Origin: Lentzea tibetensis
GTDB taxonomy: Bacteria; Actinomycetota; Actinomycetes; Mycobacteriales; Pseudonocardiaceae
DNA: 64,000 bases
NCBI RefSeq assembly: GCF_007845675.1
Contig: NZ_VOBR01000009.1
Coordinates: 62,001 to 126,000 of the forward strand
Direction of reading: 5' to 3'
Shown piece after piece: positions 7,977 to 17,486 of the stretch (positions are counted from its first letter, which is position 1; each line of letters begins with the position of its first letter). A program made the translations under genes and the position numbers. The notes under the pieces were generated by a model. That model was not told the DNA's origin. It worked only from the letters and a program-made list of their open reading frames with translations, and did no database searches.

Positions 7977-9333
7977 CCTTGTTCAGCCCCAGCACGTCCA
8001 GAGCGGTCTGCAGGTCGTGCGCGACCAGCGCCCGCACCCCGTCCGGCAGCGGACCCGCGTCCGGCGGCACCAGCGCCTTCTTGAACCCCAGGCGCACGGC
8101 TTCGGCCAGCCGCCGCCCCACGCCGTTGACCCGCCGGATCTCCCCCGCGAGCCCCACCTCGCCCAGCACCACCAGGTCCGCGGGCAGCGCGATCTCCCGC
8201 TCGGCCGACGCCACCGCGAGCACCACGGCCAGGTCCGCGGCGGGCTCGATCAGCCGCATGCCGCCGACCGTCGCGGTGAACACGTCCTTCTGGAACAGGT
8301 TGACCTTGCCGCGCTTCTCCAGCACCGCGAGCGCCATGGCGATGCGCGCCGAGTCGAGCCCGCTCACCGCGCGCCGAGGCGCGGGCAGGCTGGTCTTCGC
8401 CACGAGCGCCTGCACCTCACCCAGCATCGGCCGCTTGCCCTCGACGATCACCGTCACCGCCGTGCCCTCCACGGCCTTCTCCCGGCGCGTCAGGAACAGG
8501 CCGGAGGGGTCGGGGACGCCCACGATGCCGTCGTCGCGCAGCTCGAAGCAGCCGACCTCGTCCGCGGCGCCGTAGCGGTTCTTGATCCCCCGCAGCAGCC
8601 GCAGGCTGGAGTGCCGGTCGCCCTCGAACTGCAGCACCACGTCCACCAGGTGCTCCAGCACGCGCGGACCCGCGACCGAGCCGTCCTTCGTCACGTGCCC
8701 GACCAGGACGATCGGCAGCCCGCGCTCCTTCGCCAGCGCGATCAGTCCCGATGCGACGGACCGCACCTGAGTCACGCCACCGGGCGTGCCGTCGACGCTC
8801 AGCGTGGACATGGTCTGGATCGAGTCGACGATCACCATGCTCGGCTTCACCGCGTCGACCTGGCCCAGCAACGACGACAGCTCGCTCTCCGCCGCCAGGT
8901 ACATCTCGTCGTGCAGGTTGCCCGTGCGCTCGGCCCTCAGCCGCACCTGACCGGCCGACTCCTCGCCCGTGACGTAGAGGCAGCGGCCCATCGTCGACGC
9001 CCAGCGGTGCGCGACCTCCAGCAGCAGGGTCGACTTGCCGACACCCGGCTCACCCGCGAGCAGCACGACGGCGCCCGGCACGAGGCCGCCGCCGAGCACC
9101 CGGTCCAGCTCGTCGACGCCGGTCGGGTTCGCGCGAGCCGACTCGATGTCGACCTCGCCGATCGGCCGCGCCACCGAGCTGGGCGCACCCGCCAGCACCC
9201 GTGCCGCGGGCGCCACGCCGCGTTCCTCGACGCTGCCCCACGCCTGGCACTCCGGGCAGCGGCCGAGCCACTTCGCCACCTCGTGCCCGCACTCCGCACA
9301 CCGGAAGATCGGCCGCGCCGCATTCTTCGCCAC
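7969..9333 (-). CDS. radA: DNA repair protein RadA (Sms)
   Basis: RecA-like ATPase acting in recombinational repair and branch migration. 454 residues from GTG 9333: N-terminal C4 zinc finger (FRCAECGHEVAKWLGRCPEC), Walker A GEPGVGKST, Walker B region MVIVDSIQTM, the RadA-specific KNRYG motif (KNRYGAADEVGCFELR) and a C-terminal Lon-protease-like domain (LAVVLAVASA ... GEVGLAGEIRRV). GTG 9333 is preferred because mycobacterial RadA begins at the same point just before the zinc finger; ATG 9363 would add ten residues. The neighbour upstream is lpqE, as in mycobacteria. The usual actinobacterial partner disA is not adjacent and not in this window. Confidence 0.96.
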   Translation of the reverse strand: MAKNAARPIFRCAECGHEVAKWLGRCPECQAWGSVEERGVAPAARVLAGAPSSVARPIGEVDIESARANPTGVDELDRVLGGGLVPGAVVLLAGEPGVGKSTLLLEVAHRWASTMGRCLYVTGEESAGQVRLRAERTGNLHDEMYLAAESELSSLLGQVDAVKPSMVIVDSIQTMSTLSVDGTPGGVTQVRSVASGLIALAKERGLPIVLVGHVTKDGSVAGPRVLEHLVDVVLQFEGDRHSSLRLLRGIKNRYGAADEVGCFELRDDGIVGVPDPSGLFLTRREKAVEGTAVTVIVEGKRPMLGEVQALVAKTSLPAPRRAVSGLDSARIAMALAVLEKRGKVNLFQKDVFTATVGGMRLIEPAADLAVVLAVASAEREIALPADLVVLGEVGLAGEIRRVNGVGRRLAEAVRLGFKKALVPPDAGPLPDGVRALVAHDLQTALDVLGLNKGR

Positions 9334-9379
9334 GCCGCGAACGTTAGGGCACAGGTCTGACACTCCCGGCCCCGAACAG

Positions 9380-9420
9380 CCGGAAGGGCCGCGACTCGGA
9401 CTGAGTCGCGGCCCTTCCGG
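9380..9420. terminator. Strong hairpin terminator between lpqE and radA
   Basis: Perfect 18-nt arms (9380-9397 and 9403-9420) with a 5-nt loop, placed 12 nt after the minus-strand lpqE stop and upstream of radA. Confidence 0.85.
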
Positions 9421-9432
9421 AACAGCTGCGGA

Positions 9433-10194
9433 CTAGTGGCCGCCCTCGTGGCCCTCGCTGACGCGGGCCTCGCTGGACGGCGCGACCGGCACGTCCAGGG
9501 TGAGCGGGCCGGCCTTCTCGAACAGGAAGGTGACCTTGATGGTCTGACCGGCCACGACGTCCTGCACGAGGCCCTTCAGCACGATCTTGATCTTGCCGAC
9601 GGGCAGGTCCGACGCGGCCTTCGACGAGGACGTCGTCGGCTTCACCGAGCTCGAACCCGACGCGGAGCCGGAGGGCGAGCCGGTGGACGACGGCGCCACC
9701 GAGGAGGAACCCGGCGTGCTCGTGCCGGTCACGCTCGGCGTCGAGGAGCTGGTCCCGTGCGCCGATGACGACGAGTGCGCGGCCGACGAAGAGGTCGGGT
9801 GCGGCGTGCTGGACCCGGTCGAGTGCTCCGCACCCTCGGCGTCCGCGCGCAGCGCGAACTGGCCGGGCAGGTCGGCGACGCCCTCGATCTCCGCGTCACC
9901 GGTGGCGAACGGGCTGCTGATGGACAGCAGCTTGTCCGGGGTGGCGCCCGAGTTCGCGATCACGAGGATCACCGGGGCGTCCTCACCCGCCTGGTAGCGG
10001 TTGCCTTCGTGCGGGTAGGCGAGCATCGCGTTGCGCACGCCGAGCGAGCCGACATCGCCGCTCGCACCGTCGACCGCGGCGACCTGCGTGTCGGTCTGGG
10101 TGACCTGACCGGCGCTGCAGCCTGCCGCGAAGAGACCGAGACCAGCGGCCAGGGCCGCCGTCGCGACCAACCGGCGAGAGACCTTTGAGTTCAC
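9433..10194 (-). CDS. lpqE: LpqE-like lipoprotein with a Ser/Thr-rich insertion
   Basis: 253 residues. A lipoprotein signal (RRLVATAALAAGLGLFAAGCS) predicts lipidation at the Cys of AAGC and membrane anchoring. The mature part reads as two halves of one beta-sandwich, VRNAMLAYPHEG ... APVILVIANSG and GKIKIVLKGLVQDVVAGQTIKVTFLFEKAGPLTLDVPV, like the copper-chaperone-type fold of LpqE. They are separated by roughly 70 residues of Ser/Thr/Pro low complexity. GTG 10194 is preceded by GGAG. Position between radA and divergent carD matches M. tuberculosis lpqE (Rv3584). Function in the family is not established. Confidence 0.82.
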   Translation of the reverse strand: MNSKVSRRLVATAALAAGLGLFAAGCSAGQVTQTDTQVAAVDGASGDVGSLGVRNAMLAYPHEGNRYQAGEDAPVILVIANSGATPDKLLSISSPFATGDAEIEGVADLPGQFALRADAEGAEHSTGSSTPHPTSSSAAHSSSSAHGTSSSTPSVTGTSTPGSSSVAPSSTGSPSGSASGSSSVKPTTSSSKAASDLPVGKIKIVLKGLVQDVVAGQTIKVTFLFEKAGPLTLDVPVAPSSEARVSEGHEGGH

Positions 10195-10305
10195 GGCTCC
10201 AGCGTCCTTCCTAGGGAACAACCACCAGGCAAGGAGCCTAACCGGGGCCCTCGAACGGCATGGCACGTGGTGCCAGTCGATCTTTGCTGCCCCGTACGTT
10301 GCACG

Positions 10306-10400
10306 CGAACGGGCGGTTTGTCAACCCCCCACATGGCCCTGACCAGCACTTACGGATCATCGCTCGGTCATCGGGGGATTGCCGGACGTGTTAGGATGGA
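10306..10400. promoter_or_regulatory. Divergent lpqE/carD promoter region
   Basis: On the minus strand TTGACA (complement of 10317-10322 region) lies upstream of lpqE. On the plus strand GTGTTAGGATGG at 10388-10399 contains a TAGGAT -10 hexamer about 25 nt before carD. Promoter strengths are not known. Confidence 0.4.
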
Positions 10401-10424
10401 GTCAGCGAAAGGGGCAGAGGACAC

Positions 10425-10913
10425 ATGGTTTTCAAGGTCGGAGAGACCGTCGTCTACCCGCACCACGGTGCCGCTCTCATCGAAGCAATCGAGACCCGTG
10501 TGATCAAGGGCGAGGAGAAGAAGTACCTCGTCCTCAAGGTCGCGCAGGGAGATCTCACCGTTCGAGTTCCCGCTGACAACGCCGAGATCGTCGGCGTGCG
10601 TGACGTTGTCGGCCAGGAGGGTCTCGACCGGGTTTTCGAGGTCTTGCGTGCTCCCCACACCGAGGAGCCGACCAACTGGTCTCGGCGGTACAAGGCCAAC
10701 CTTGAGAAGCTCGCGTCGGGCGATGTGAACAAGGTTGCGGAAGTGGTGCGCGATCTCTGGCGGCGCGAGAAGGATCGTGGCTTGTCCGCCGGCGAAAAGC
10801 GAATGCTCGCGAAGGCACGGCAGATACTGGTGAGCGAACTGGCGCTGGCCGAGGGCACCGACGAGGACAAGGCGGAGGTCCTCCTCGACGAAGTCCTCGC
10901 TACCGCCTCCTGA
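10425..10913 (+). CDS. carD: CarD-family RNA polymerase-binding transcription factor
   Basis: 162 residues, the usual size. The N-terminal RNAP-beta-interacting Tudor-like domain ([20 protein letters not shown] ... [18 protein letters not shown]) is followed by the all-helical DNA-binding domain with the tryptophan-bearing [15 protein letters not shown] segment and a highly charged C-terminus (LDEVLATAS). It stabilises the RNAP-promoter open complex, notably at rRNA promoters, in mycobacteria. Start ATG 10425 with GAAAGGGG about 12 nt upstream. ispD and ispF follow in the same direction, exactly as in Mycobacterium. Confidence 0.97.
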   Translation: MVFKVGETVVYPHHGAALIEAIETRVIKGEEKKYLVLKVAQGDLTVRVPADNAEIVGVRDVVGQEGLDRVFEVLRAPHTEEPTNWSRRYKANLEKLASGDVNKVAEVVRDLWRREKDRGLSAGEKRMLAKARQILVSELALAEGTDEDKAEVLLDEVLATAS

Positions 10914-10947
10914 CACAGCCCGAAACCTCCACTCGGAAACCGCGAAC

Positions 10948-11640
10948 ATGAGTGTGGTCGCGCTCGTGCCCGCGGCAGGACGGGGCGAACGCCTGGGTTA
11001 CGGGATGCCCAAGGCGCTCGTTCCAGTCAACGGACAGCCTTTGCTGGCTCGTGCCGTACGTGGCCTGTTCGCGTCAGGTTGCGTGCATCACGTCGTCATC
11101 GCGGCACCTCCGTCCGATGTGGACGCAGTGAACACCGTCACCGCCTCGCTGGCTCCGGTCGGCGGGGCGGTGCACGTGCTTCCGGGGGGCGCCGAGCGCA
11201 CGGACTCCGTCCGCCTCGCGCTCGAGTTCGCGCTCGCCGAGATCCCTGACACCCGCGTCGTGCTCGTCCACGACGCCGCGCGCGCCTTCACCCCGCCCGA
11301 GGTCGTCAAGACCGTCGTCGACGCGGTGCTGAGCGGCGCGGACGCCGTCATCCCGGTGCTCCCGGTCGCGGACACCATCAAGCAGGTCGACCAGGCCGGT
11401 GTCGTCGTCGCCACACCCGATCGGGCGGTCTTGCGCATCGTGCAGACCCCGCAGGGTTTCGACGCGAAAGTGCTGGCCAGCGCATACCGCTCCGGTGTGA
11501 CCGCCACGGACGACGCCGCGCTCGTCGAGCTGCTGGGCGTCCCGGTGACCACGGTGCCCGGACACCCGCACGCCATGAAGATCACCACGCCGTTCGACCT
11601 CGCGGTCGCCGAAGCGGTGCTGACAGGAGGAAACGCGTGA
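10948..11640 (+). CDS. ispD: 2-C-methyl-D-erythritol 4-phosphate cytidylyltransferase
   Basis: Third step of the MEP isoprenoid pathway: MEP plus CTP gives CDP-ME. 230 residues. Shows the nucleotide-binding N-terminus [21 protein letters not shown], the HDAARAF segment and [11 protein letters not shown]. Its final TGA overlaps the ispF start (GTGA), so the two are translationally coupled. The gene starts 34 nt after carD. Confidence 0.96.
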   Translation: MSVVALVPAAGRGERLGYGMPKALVPVNGQPLLARAVRGLFASGCVHHVVIAAPPSDVDAVNTVTASLAPVGGAVHVLPGGAERTDSVRLALEFALAEIPDTRVVLVHDAARAFTPPEVVKTVVDAVLSGADAVIPVLPVADTIKQVDQAGVVVATPDRAVLRIVQTPQGFDAKVLASAYRSGVTATDDAALVELLGVPVTTVPGHPHAMKITTPFDLAVAEAVLTGGNA

Positions 11641-12104
11641 GGATCGGCCAGGGTGTCGACGTCCACCCGATCGAGCCCGGCCGCGAGTGCTGGATGGCCG
11701 GCCTGCTCTGGGAGGGCGTCGACGGTTGCGCCGGTCACTCGGACGGCGACGTCGCGGCGCACGCCCTCTGTGACGCACTCCTCTCCGCTGCAGGCCTCGG
11801 CGACCTGGGAGCGATCTTCGGAACATCCGATCCGCGCTGGTCAGGAGCCCACGGCACGGAGTTCCTCGCCGAGGCGCGACGGCTCGTCGAAGAGGCCGGA
11901 TACCGTGTGGGGAACGCCACAGTCCAGGTGATCTGCAACGCCCCGCGCATCGGCAAGCGCCGCCAGGAAGCCGAGGAAGCGCTGTCCAAGGCCGTCGGCG
12001 GCCCGGTGTCGGTGTCCGGGACGACCAGTGACGGTCTCGGCCTCACCGGCCGGGGAGAGGGCGTCGCGGCCATCGCGTCGGCACTGCTGATCTCCGTAAC
12101 CTGA
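11637..12104 (+). CDS. ispF: 2-C-methyl-D-erythritol 2,4-cyclodiphosphate synthase
   Basis: MEP-pathway enzyme that cyclises CDP-ME 2-phosphate. 155 residues. Zinc ligands are visible in [12 protein letters not shown] (D-x-H) and [17 protein letters not shown], with the [11 protein letters not shown] loop and the C-terminal [13 protein letters not shown] motif. Start GTG 11637 inside the ispD stop (GTGA overlap). Confidence 0.97.
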   Translation: MRIGQGVDVHPIEPGRECWMAGLLWEGVDGCAGHSDGDVAAHALCDALLSAAGLGDLGAIFGTSDPRWSGAHGTEFLAEARRLVEEAGYRVGNATVQVICNAPRIGKRRQEAEEALSKAVGGPVSVSGTTSDGLGLTGRGEGVAAIASALLISVT

Positions 12105-12109
12105 GCGGC

Positions 12110-12499
12110 ATGGTGCTCAGTGAGACACATCGCGATCTGCTCGACGGCAAGAACTTCGCGACCATCGCGACCCTGAACCCGGACGGCAGCCCGCACACCT
12201 CGGTGGTGTGGGTGAAGCGCGACGGCGACGACGTCCTCGTGTCCACCGTGATGGGGCGCAAGAAGGACCGGAACCTGCGCAAGGACCCGCGGGTCAGCAT
12301 CAACGTGGTCGACCACGCGAACCCGTACCGCTACACCGAGTTCCGCGGCGAGGTCACCCTCTCGCTCGAGGGCGGCGACGAGCTGATCAACGAGCTGGCG
12401 CACAAGTACGTCGGCACGGACTACCAGGGCGACATCGGCACGGACAACGTGCGCGTGGTCGTCCGCCTCCGCCCGAGCAAGATCACCGGCGCCTCCTAG
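12110..12499 (+). CDS. PPOX-class (F420-type) flavin/deazaflavin-binding protein
   Basis: 129 residues, a single split-barrel of the pyridoxamine-phosphate-oxidase superfamily: FATIATLNPDGSPHTSVVWV, LVSTVMGRKKDRNLRKDPRVSINV and YTEFRGEVTL are the typical strands and cofactor-phosphate contacts of F420-dependent PPOX enzymes (TIGR03618-like). It may reduce a small molecule with F420H2; substrate unknown. It starts 5 nt after ispF, so it is probably transcribed with it. It overlaps tail-to-tail with the next minus-strand gene. Confidence 0.85.
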   Translation: MVLSETHRDLLDGKNFATIATLNPDGSPHTSVVWVKRDGDDVLVSTVMGRKKDRNLRKDPRVSINVVDHANPYRYTEFRGEVTLSLEGGDELINELAHKYVGTDYQGDIGTDNVRVVVRLRPSKITGAS

Positions 12500-12765
12500 G
12501 GCAGCTGGATGCTGGCGGTGCCGCCGTCGAGGTCGACCCGGCTGCGCGGCGGTGCGCCGTCCTCCTCGTCGTCGCGCATCATCAGCTCGGCCTTGCGGTG
12601 CTCGAGCTCATCGGCCTTGCCCGCCTCGAACGTGGCGCCGAGCTGCTCGAACCCGACCGCGGACACCGGCGTGCCCCGGCGGCCGCGCACGACGAGCTCG
12701 ATCACGGCCAGCACGACCAGCAGGCACACCAGACCCGGCAGCGACATCGCCCAGAACCAGCCCAT
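12496..12765 (-). CDS. Small single-pass membrane protein (89 aa)
   Basis: Starts MGWFWAMSLPGLVCLLVVLA, giving one N-terminal transmembrane helix. A cytoplasmic tail follows with a basic RGRRG, a charged helix (FEAGKADELEHRKAELMMRDDEEDG) and a short end. The ATG at 12765 has GGAG about 10 nt upstream. The topology resembles SHOCT/short-linker membrane proteins of actinomycetes, but I cannot assign a family. It diverges from the HAD gene across a region holding a DasR-like palindrome. Confidence 0.65.
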   Translation of the reverse strand: MGWFWAMSLPGLVCLLVVLAVIELVVRGRRGTPVSAVGFEQLGATFEAGKADELEHRKAELMMRDDEEDGAPPRSRVDLDGGTASIQLP

Positions 12766-12829
12766 GCAGTGACAACTCCGGAAGTGGGCGAATGGTGCCC
12801 GCTGCCGGAGTTCGTCGACCAGCGGACCA

Positions 12830-12845
12830 AGTGGTCCAGACCAGG
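12830..12845. promoter_or_regulatory. DasR-responsive-element-like palindrome
   Basis: AGTGGTCCAGACCAGG matches the Streptomyces dre consensus (ASTGGTCTAGACCAST) except at one core base and the last base. It lies 14 nt before the HAD start and 64 nt before the divergent membrane-protein gene. The overlapping palindrome GGACCAAGTGGTCC occupies 12824-12837. Regulator identity is inference. Confidence 0.45.
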
Positions 12846-12858
12846 TAGCGTGGCAGGC

Positions 12859-13464
12859 ATGACCATCCGCGCCGCGCTCTTCGACTTCTCCGGCACGTTG
12901 TTCCGGATGGAACACCCCGAGATCACCGAGCTGGGTGACGTGCTGCGGGCCGCGACGGCCCCCAGCGACCCGGCGCTGGCCGAGGCGTGGGAGCGCCGCG
13001 ACCTCGACGCCGACCAGCACCGGTACGTGTTCCTCACGCTGCTGCGCCAGGCCGGGCTCCCCGACCCGGACGGCTTCTACGAGCGCATGTGCGGCACCGA
13101 GTTCTGGGTGCCGTACCCGGACACCGCCGCGGCGCTGGAGCTGCTGGCGGACGTCCCGGTCGCGGTGGTCAGCAACATGGGCTTCGACATCCGGCCCGCT
13201 CTCGACGCGCACGGCCTCAGCCAATACGTCGACGAGGTCGTGCTGTCGTTCGAGGAGGGCGTGATCAAGCCCGACCCGAAGATCTTCAAGATCGCGTGCG
13301 AACGGCTCGGCGTCGACCCGGCCGAGACGGTCATGGTCGGCGACAGCGAGGAAGCCGACGGCGGCGCGCGGGCGATCGGGTGTCAGTTCGCTCTGGTCGA
13401 GCCGCTCCCGACTGGTGACCGCGCAGAATCACTCCTGGCGGTCGCCCGTACCATCTCTGTGTGA
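12859..13464 (+). CDS. HAD-superfamily hydrolase
   Basis: 201 residues. HAD motif I is [11 protein letters not shown], with Ser at the third position where Asp-x-Asp is usual (D-x-S). Motif II is VAVVSNMG, motif III the Lys in [12 protein letters not shown], motif [19 protein letters not shown]-like (GDSEEAD). The missing second motif-I Asp may weaken phosphatase activity or shift it to another hydrolysis. ATG 12859 follows a dre-like palindrome and overlaps cysS by 4 nt at its end. Substrate unknown. Confidence 0.85.
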   Translation: MTIRAALFDFSGTLFRMEHPEITELGDVLRAATAPSDPALAEAWERRDLDADQHRYVFLTLLRQAGLPDPDGFYERMCGTEFWVPYPDTAAALELLADVPVAVVSNMGFDIRPALDAHGLSQYVDEVVLSFEEGVIKPDPKIFKIACERLGVDPAETVMVGDSEEADGGARAIGCQFALVEPLPTGDRAESLLAVARTISV

Positions 13465-14855
13465 GCCTCCACATCTACGACACCGCGAGCCGGAGCATGC
13501 GGGAGTTCCACCCGCAGGTCAACGGGACGGCGTCGATCTACGTGTGCGGGGCGACCGTGCAGGGCATCCCGCACATCGGGCACGTCCGCAGCGGCCTGAA
13601 CTTCGACGTGCTGCGCCGCTGGCTGGCGCGCGACGGCGCCGACGTGACGCTGGTCCGCAACGTCACGGACATCGACGACAAGATCCTCAGCAAGGCCGCC
13701 GAGCACGACCGGCCGTGGTGGGAGTGGGCGTACACGCACGAGCGCGCCTTCGAGGACGCCTACGAGGCGCTCGGCTGCCTGCCGCCGTCGTACGCGCCGC
13801 GCGCCACCGGGCACGTGACGCAGATGGTCGAGCTGATGCAGCGGCTGATCGACAAGGGGCACGCGTACGCCGTGGACGGCGACGTGTACTTCTCCGTGTC
13901 GTCGTTCCCCGAGTACGGCGCGCTGTCCCGGCAGAAGGTCGCGGACGTGCAGCAGGGCGAGACGGACGTGCGCGGCAAGCGCGACGCGCGTGACTTCACG
14001 CTGTGGAAGTCGGCGAAGCCCGGCGAGCCGTCGTGGCCCACGCCGTGGGGCGACGGGCGTCCCGGCTGGCACCTCGAGTGCTCGGCGATGGCGACGAGCT
14101 ACCTGGGCCACACGTTCGACATCCACGGCGGCGGCATCGACCTGATCTTCCCGCACCACGAGAACGAACAGGCCCAGTCCCGCGCGGCGGGCGACGGGTT
14201 CTCGAACTACTGGATGCACAACGCGTGGGTCACGCTCAGCGGCGAGAAGATGTCGAAGTCGCTGGGCAACACGGTGTCCATCCCCGAGATGCTGAAGCGC
14301 GTGCGCGCGGCCGAGCTGCGCTACTACCTCGTCGGCCCGCACTACCGGTCGATGATCGAGTACTCCGAGGAGGCGCTGCAGGAGGCGGTGACGGCGTACC
14401 GCCGCATCGAGTCGTTCCTGCGCCGCGCCGCGGAGCGCACCGGGCCGGTGAAGCTCGGTGGCGAGATGTGCCCGGACTTCGTCACCGCGATGGACAACGA
14501 CCTCGGCACGCCGCAGGCGCTGGCCGCGCTGCACAACAAGGTGCGCGAAGGCAACACGGGGCTGGCCGACGGTGCCGACCAGGTCGTGCGCGAAGCGGCC
14601 GAGTGCGTGCGCCGGATGGCGGATGTGTTGGGCGTGGATCCGTTGTCGGACAAGTGGAACGACACTTCCACCGCCGACACGGGCACGCGCCAGGCGTTGA
14701 CCGCGCTGGTCGAGCGAGTGCTCGCGGACCGGCAGCAGGCGCGCAAGGAGAAGGACTTCGCTCGGTCGGACGCGCTGCGCGACCAGCTGATCGAAGCAGG
14801 GATCGCCGTCGAGGACACCCCCGACGGTCCACAGTGGACGTTGAGGGAAGACTGA
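13461..14855 (+). CDS. cysS: Cysteinyl-tRNA synthetase
   Basis: Charges tRNA-Cys. 464 residues. Class I signatures: HIGH as [14 protein letters not shown] and KMSKS as [11 protein letters not shown]. Zinc ligands include the CGATVQG cysteine and the HLECSAM region. GTG 13461 overlaps the HAD stop by 4 nt. In mycobacteria the same gene (cysS1) sits between ispF and the 23S rRNA methyltransferase; here PPOX, a membrane protein and a HAD gene intervene. Confidence 0.97.
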   Translation: MSLHIYDTASRSMREFHPQVNGTASIYVCGATVQGIPHIGHVRSGLNFDVLRRWLARDGADVTLVRNVTDIDDKILSKAAEHDRPWWEWAYTHERAFEDAYEALGCLPPSYAPRATGHVTQMVELMQRLIDKGHAYAVDGDVYFSVSSFPEYGALSRQKVADVQQGETDVRGKRDARDFTLWKSAKPGEPSWPTPWGDGRPGWHLECSAMATSYLGHTFDIHGGGIDLIFPHHENEQAQSRAAGDGFSNYWMHNAWVTLSGEKMSKSLGNTVSIPEMLKRVRAAELRYYLVGPHYRSMIEYSEEALQEAVTAYRRIESFLRRAAERTGPVKLGGEMCPDFVTAMDNDLGTPQALAALHNKVREGNTGLADGADQVVREAAECVRRMADVLGVDPLSDKWNDTSTADTGTRQALTALVERVLADRQQARKEKDFARSDALRDQLIEAGIAVEDTPDGPQWTLRED

Positions 14856-14859
14856 GCTC

Positions 14860-15828
14860 GTGGCTGGCAACTCCAAGCGCAAGGGCGCGATGCGCAATCC
14901 GGGCTCGAAGAAGGGCGCGGTCGTCGGCTCCGGCGGGCAGAAGTCCAAGGGCCTGCAGGGCAAGGGCCCGACGCCGAAGGCGGCCGAACGCCCGAACCAC
15001 CCCGCGTACAAGCGCGCGAAGGCGGCGGCGAAGCAGGACGCCGTCAGGCAGACGCGGCGCAAGTCGGCGGGCAAGGAGCCGGAGACCGTCGCCGGCCGCA
15101 ACCCGGTCGTCGAGTGCCTGCGCGCGGGCACGCCCGCGACGGCGCTGTACGTCGCGCTCGGCATCGAGGCGGACGACCGCGTGGCCGAGGCCGTGCGCCT
15201 GGCCGCGGACCGGGGCATCTCGGTGCTCGAGGTGACCCGCAACGAGCTGGACCGCATCACCGGCGGCGCACTGCACCAGGGCCTCGGCCTGCAGGTGCCG
15301 CCGTTCGAGTACGACACACCGGACCAGCTGCTCGAGTTCGCGCTGCGGGCCGACGAGGCCCCGCTGCTGGTGGCGCTGGACGGGGTCACCGACCCGCGCA
15401 ACCTCGGCGCGGTCGTGCGGTCCGCCGCCGCGTTCGGCGCGCAGGGCGTGCTGCTCCCGCAGCGGCGCAGCGCGTCCGTGACGGCCGTGGCGTGGCGGAC
15501 CTCCGCGGGCACCGCGGCGAAGCTGCCGATCGCGATCGCCACGAACCTGACGCGGACGCTGAAGGACTGGGCGTCCGAGGGCCTGATGATCGTGGGCCTC
15601 GACGCCGACGGTGACGTGGACGTCGACGGCCTCGACCTGGCGACCGGCCCGCTCGTGGTCGTCGTCGGCTCCGAGGGGCGCGGGCTGTCGCGGCTGGTCA
15701 AGGAGAGCTGCGACCAGACCGTCTCCATCCCGATGGCGCCCGGTGTCGAGTCGCTCAACGCCTCCGTGGCGGCCGGCGTGGTGCTGGCCGAGGTGGCGCG
15801 CAGGCGGCGCGTCGAAGCTCGCGGCTGA
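14860..15828 (+). CDS. rlmB: TrmH/SpoU-family 23S rRNA 2'-O-methyltransferase (RlmB-type)
   Basis: 322 residues. A Lys/Arg/Gly-rich N-terminal tail of about 80 residues ([16 protein letters not shown] ... [21 protein letters not shown]) is typical of actinobacterial members. It is followed by the substrate-binding domain ([14 protein letters not shown]) and the knotted SPOUT domain with motif 1 [17 protein letters not shown], motif 2 [14 protein letters not shown] and motif 3 [20 protein letters not shown]. It follows cysS by 4 nt, as in M. tuberculosis (Rv3579c). Confidence 0.94.
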   Translation: MAGNSKRKGAMRNPGSKKGAVVGSGGQKSKGLQGKGPTPKAAERPNHPAYKRAKAAAKQDAVRQTRRKSAGKEPETVAGRNPVVECLRAGTPATALYVALGIEADDRVAEAVRLAADRGISVLEVTRNELDRITGGALHQGLGLQVPPFEYDTPDQLLEFALRADEAPLLVALDGVTDPRNLGAVVRSAAAFGAQGVLLPQRRSASVTAVAWRTSAGTAAKLPIAIATNLTRTLKDWASEGLMIVGLDADGDVDVDGLDLATGPLVVVVGSEGRGLSRLVKESCDQTVSIPMAPGVESLNASVAAGVVLAEVARRRRVEARG

Positions 15829-16058
15829 TTCTCCGCGGTTCCCCTGGTGCGCGGGCACGCTGTCGCAAGCGTCCCCGCCCAGGGGATCCCCTGATGTCCA
15901 TTCTCCCGCGAAGCACCGACAATTCGGCGCCCCCAGCTTGATCAACGGCCCGTTCACGCCACGTCTGTGGCACCTCCCAGGCGCGGGGTGAGACAGCGAA
16001 TGTGACGTAGGCCGATCGGCCCTCCGCCGCCAGCACCAATCGCTAATCTCTGCAGGCG

Positions 16059-17486
16059 ATGTCGTTCACCTCACCGCTGTTCCTCTGGTTCTTCATGCCA
16101 GCCGTGCTGGCGGCCGTCCTGGTCGCCCCACGGCTCTGGCGCAACGGTGTCGTGGCCGTGGCGAGCCTGCTGTTCTACGCCACGGGTGCGGGCGCGACGA
16201 CGTTGCTGCTGCTGGCGTGCATGGTGGTGAACTACCTCGCGGGCCCGCGGCTCGAGGTCGGCGCGACGCCGGACAAGCAGCGCAGGCAGTTGCTGATCGG
16301 CGTCATCGCGGTGGACCTGTCGGTGCTGGCGATCTGGAAGTACGCGGGCTTCGCGACGGAGCAGTTCGCGAACATCGCGAAGGTCGTCGGCGCGGACCTG
16401 CCGGTGGTGCACCTGGCGCTGCCGATCGGCATCTCGTTCTACACGTTCCACCACATCTCGTACGTGGTGGACATCTACCGCGGCGAGCGCCACGCGGCGC
16501 GCAACCCGGTCTCGTTCGTCACCTACATCGCGATGTTCCCGCAGCTCGTCGCGGGCCCGATCGTGCGGTACCGGGAGATCGCGGACCAGCTGCCGCAGCA
16601 GCGCGAGAACCGGCTCGACGACATCGCCGCGGGATTCCCGCGGTTCGCGCTCGGCATGTGCAAGAAAGTGATCATCGCCGACTCGCTGGCCCCGCTGGCC
16701 GACGCGTGCTTCGCGACGCCCGGTGACCAGATGACGTTCGGCATCGCGTGGCTCGGCGCGATCACGTACACGCTTCAGCTGTACTTCGACTTCTCCGGTT
16801 ACTCGGACATGGCCATCGGGCTCGGGCGCATGCTCGGATTCCGTCTCCCGGAAAACTTCGCGCGCCCCTATTCCTCGGTCACCATCACCGAGTTCTGGCG
16901 GCGCTGGCACATGTCGCTGTCGCGCTGGTTCCGCGACTACGTGTACATCCCGCTCGGCGGCAACCGGCGCGGAGTGCGCACGACGTATCGCAACCTCGGA
17001 ATCGTCTTCGTGCTCACCGGTTTCTGGCACGGCGCGAACTGGACGTTCCTCGTGTGGGGTCTTTACCACGGTGCGCTGCTCGTGCTCGAACGCCGATTCG
17101 GCTGGGACGTCGCTCCGGACGACAAGCGCAGGATGATCACGCGCCGGGTCGCGACGATGCTGCTGGTGCTCGTCGGCTGGGTGTTCTTCCGCGCGCCGGA
17201 CCTCGGCCGCGCGTTCACGATGCTCGGGCACATGCTGGTCCCGGACTTCACGGGCCTGTCAGAGGCCGTGTCGGTCGCGGCGACGAACCAGCGCGTCGTG
17301 TTGCTGCTGGTGGCAATGGTGATCGTGGTGTTGCCGGCGGAACCGGTGACCGGACCGTTCCTGGAGGCTTCTCGGACGCGCGCGGCGAACGCATTGCGAA
17401 TAACATTCATGACTGCCGGAGTCGCCTACTCGGCGATCTTGGTCGCGGCTGGAACGTTCAGCCCCTTCCTCTACTACCAGTTCTGA
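16059..17486 (+). CDS. MBOAT-family O-acyltransferase (AlgI-like)
   Basis: 475 residues with about ten transmembrane segments. MBOAT signatures: QLVAGPIVRYREI, LYFDFSGYSDMAIG, WRRWHMSLSRWFRDYVYIPLGGNR and the catalytic-His region GFWHGANWTFLVWGLYHG. AlgI-like enzymes move acyl groups across the membrane to O-acylate exopolysaccharide or wall glycans. The usual partner, an SGNH/AlgJ-like acetyltransferase, is not adjacent, so the acceptor is unknown. ATG 16059 with the hexamer TAATCT about 17 nt upstream. Confidence 0.93.
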   Translation: MSFTSPLFLWFFMPAVLAAVLVAPRLWRNGVVAVASLLFYATGAGATTLLLLACMVVNYLAGPRLEVGATPDKQRRQLLIGVIAVDLSVLAIWKYAGFATEQFANIAKVVGADLPVVHLALPIGISFYTFHHISYVVDIYRGERHAARNPVSFVTYIAMFPQLVAGPIVRYREIADQLPQQRENRLDDIAAGFPRFALGMCKKVIIADSLAPLADACFATPGDQMTFGIAWLGAITYTLQLYFDFSGYSDMAIGLGRMLGFRLPENFARPYSSVTITEFWRRWHMSLSRWFRDYVYIPLGGNRRGVRTTYRNLGIVFVLTGFWHGANWTFLVWGLYHGALLVLERRFGWDVAPDDKRRMITRRVATMLLVLVGWVFFRAPDLGRAFTMLGHMLVPDFTGLSEAVSVAATNQRVVLLLVAMVIVVLPAEPVTGPFLEASRTRAANALRITFMTAGVAYSAILVAAGTFSPFLYYQF

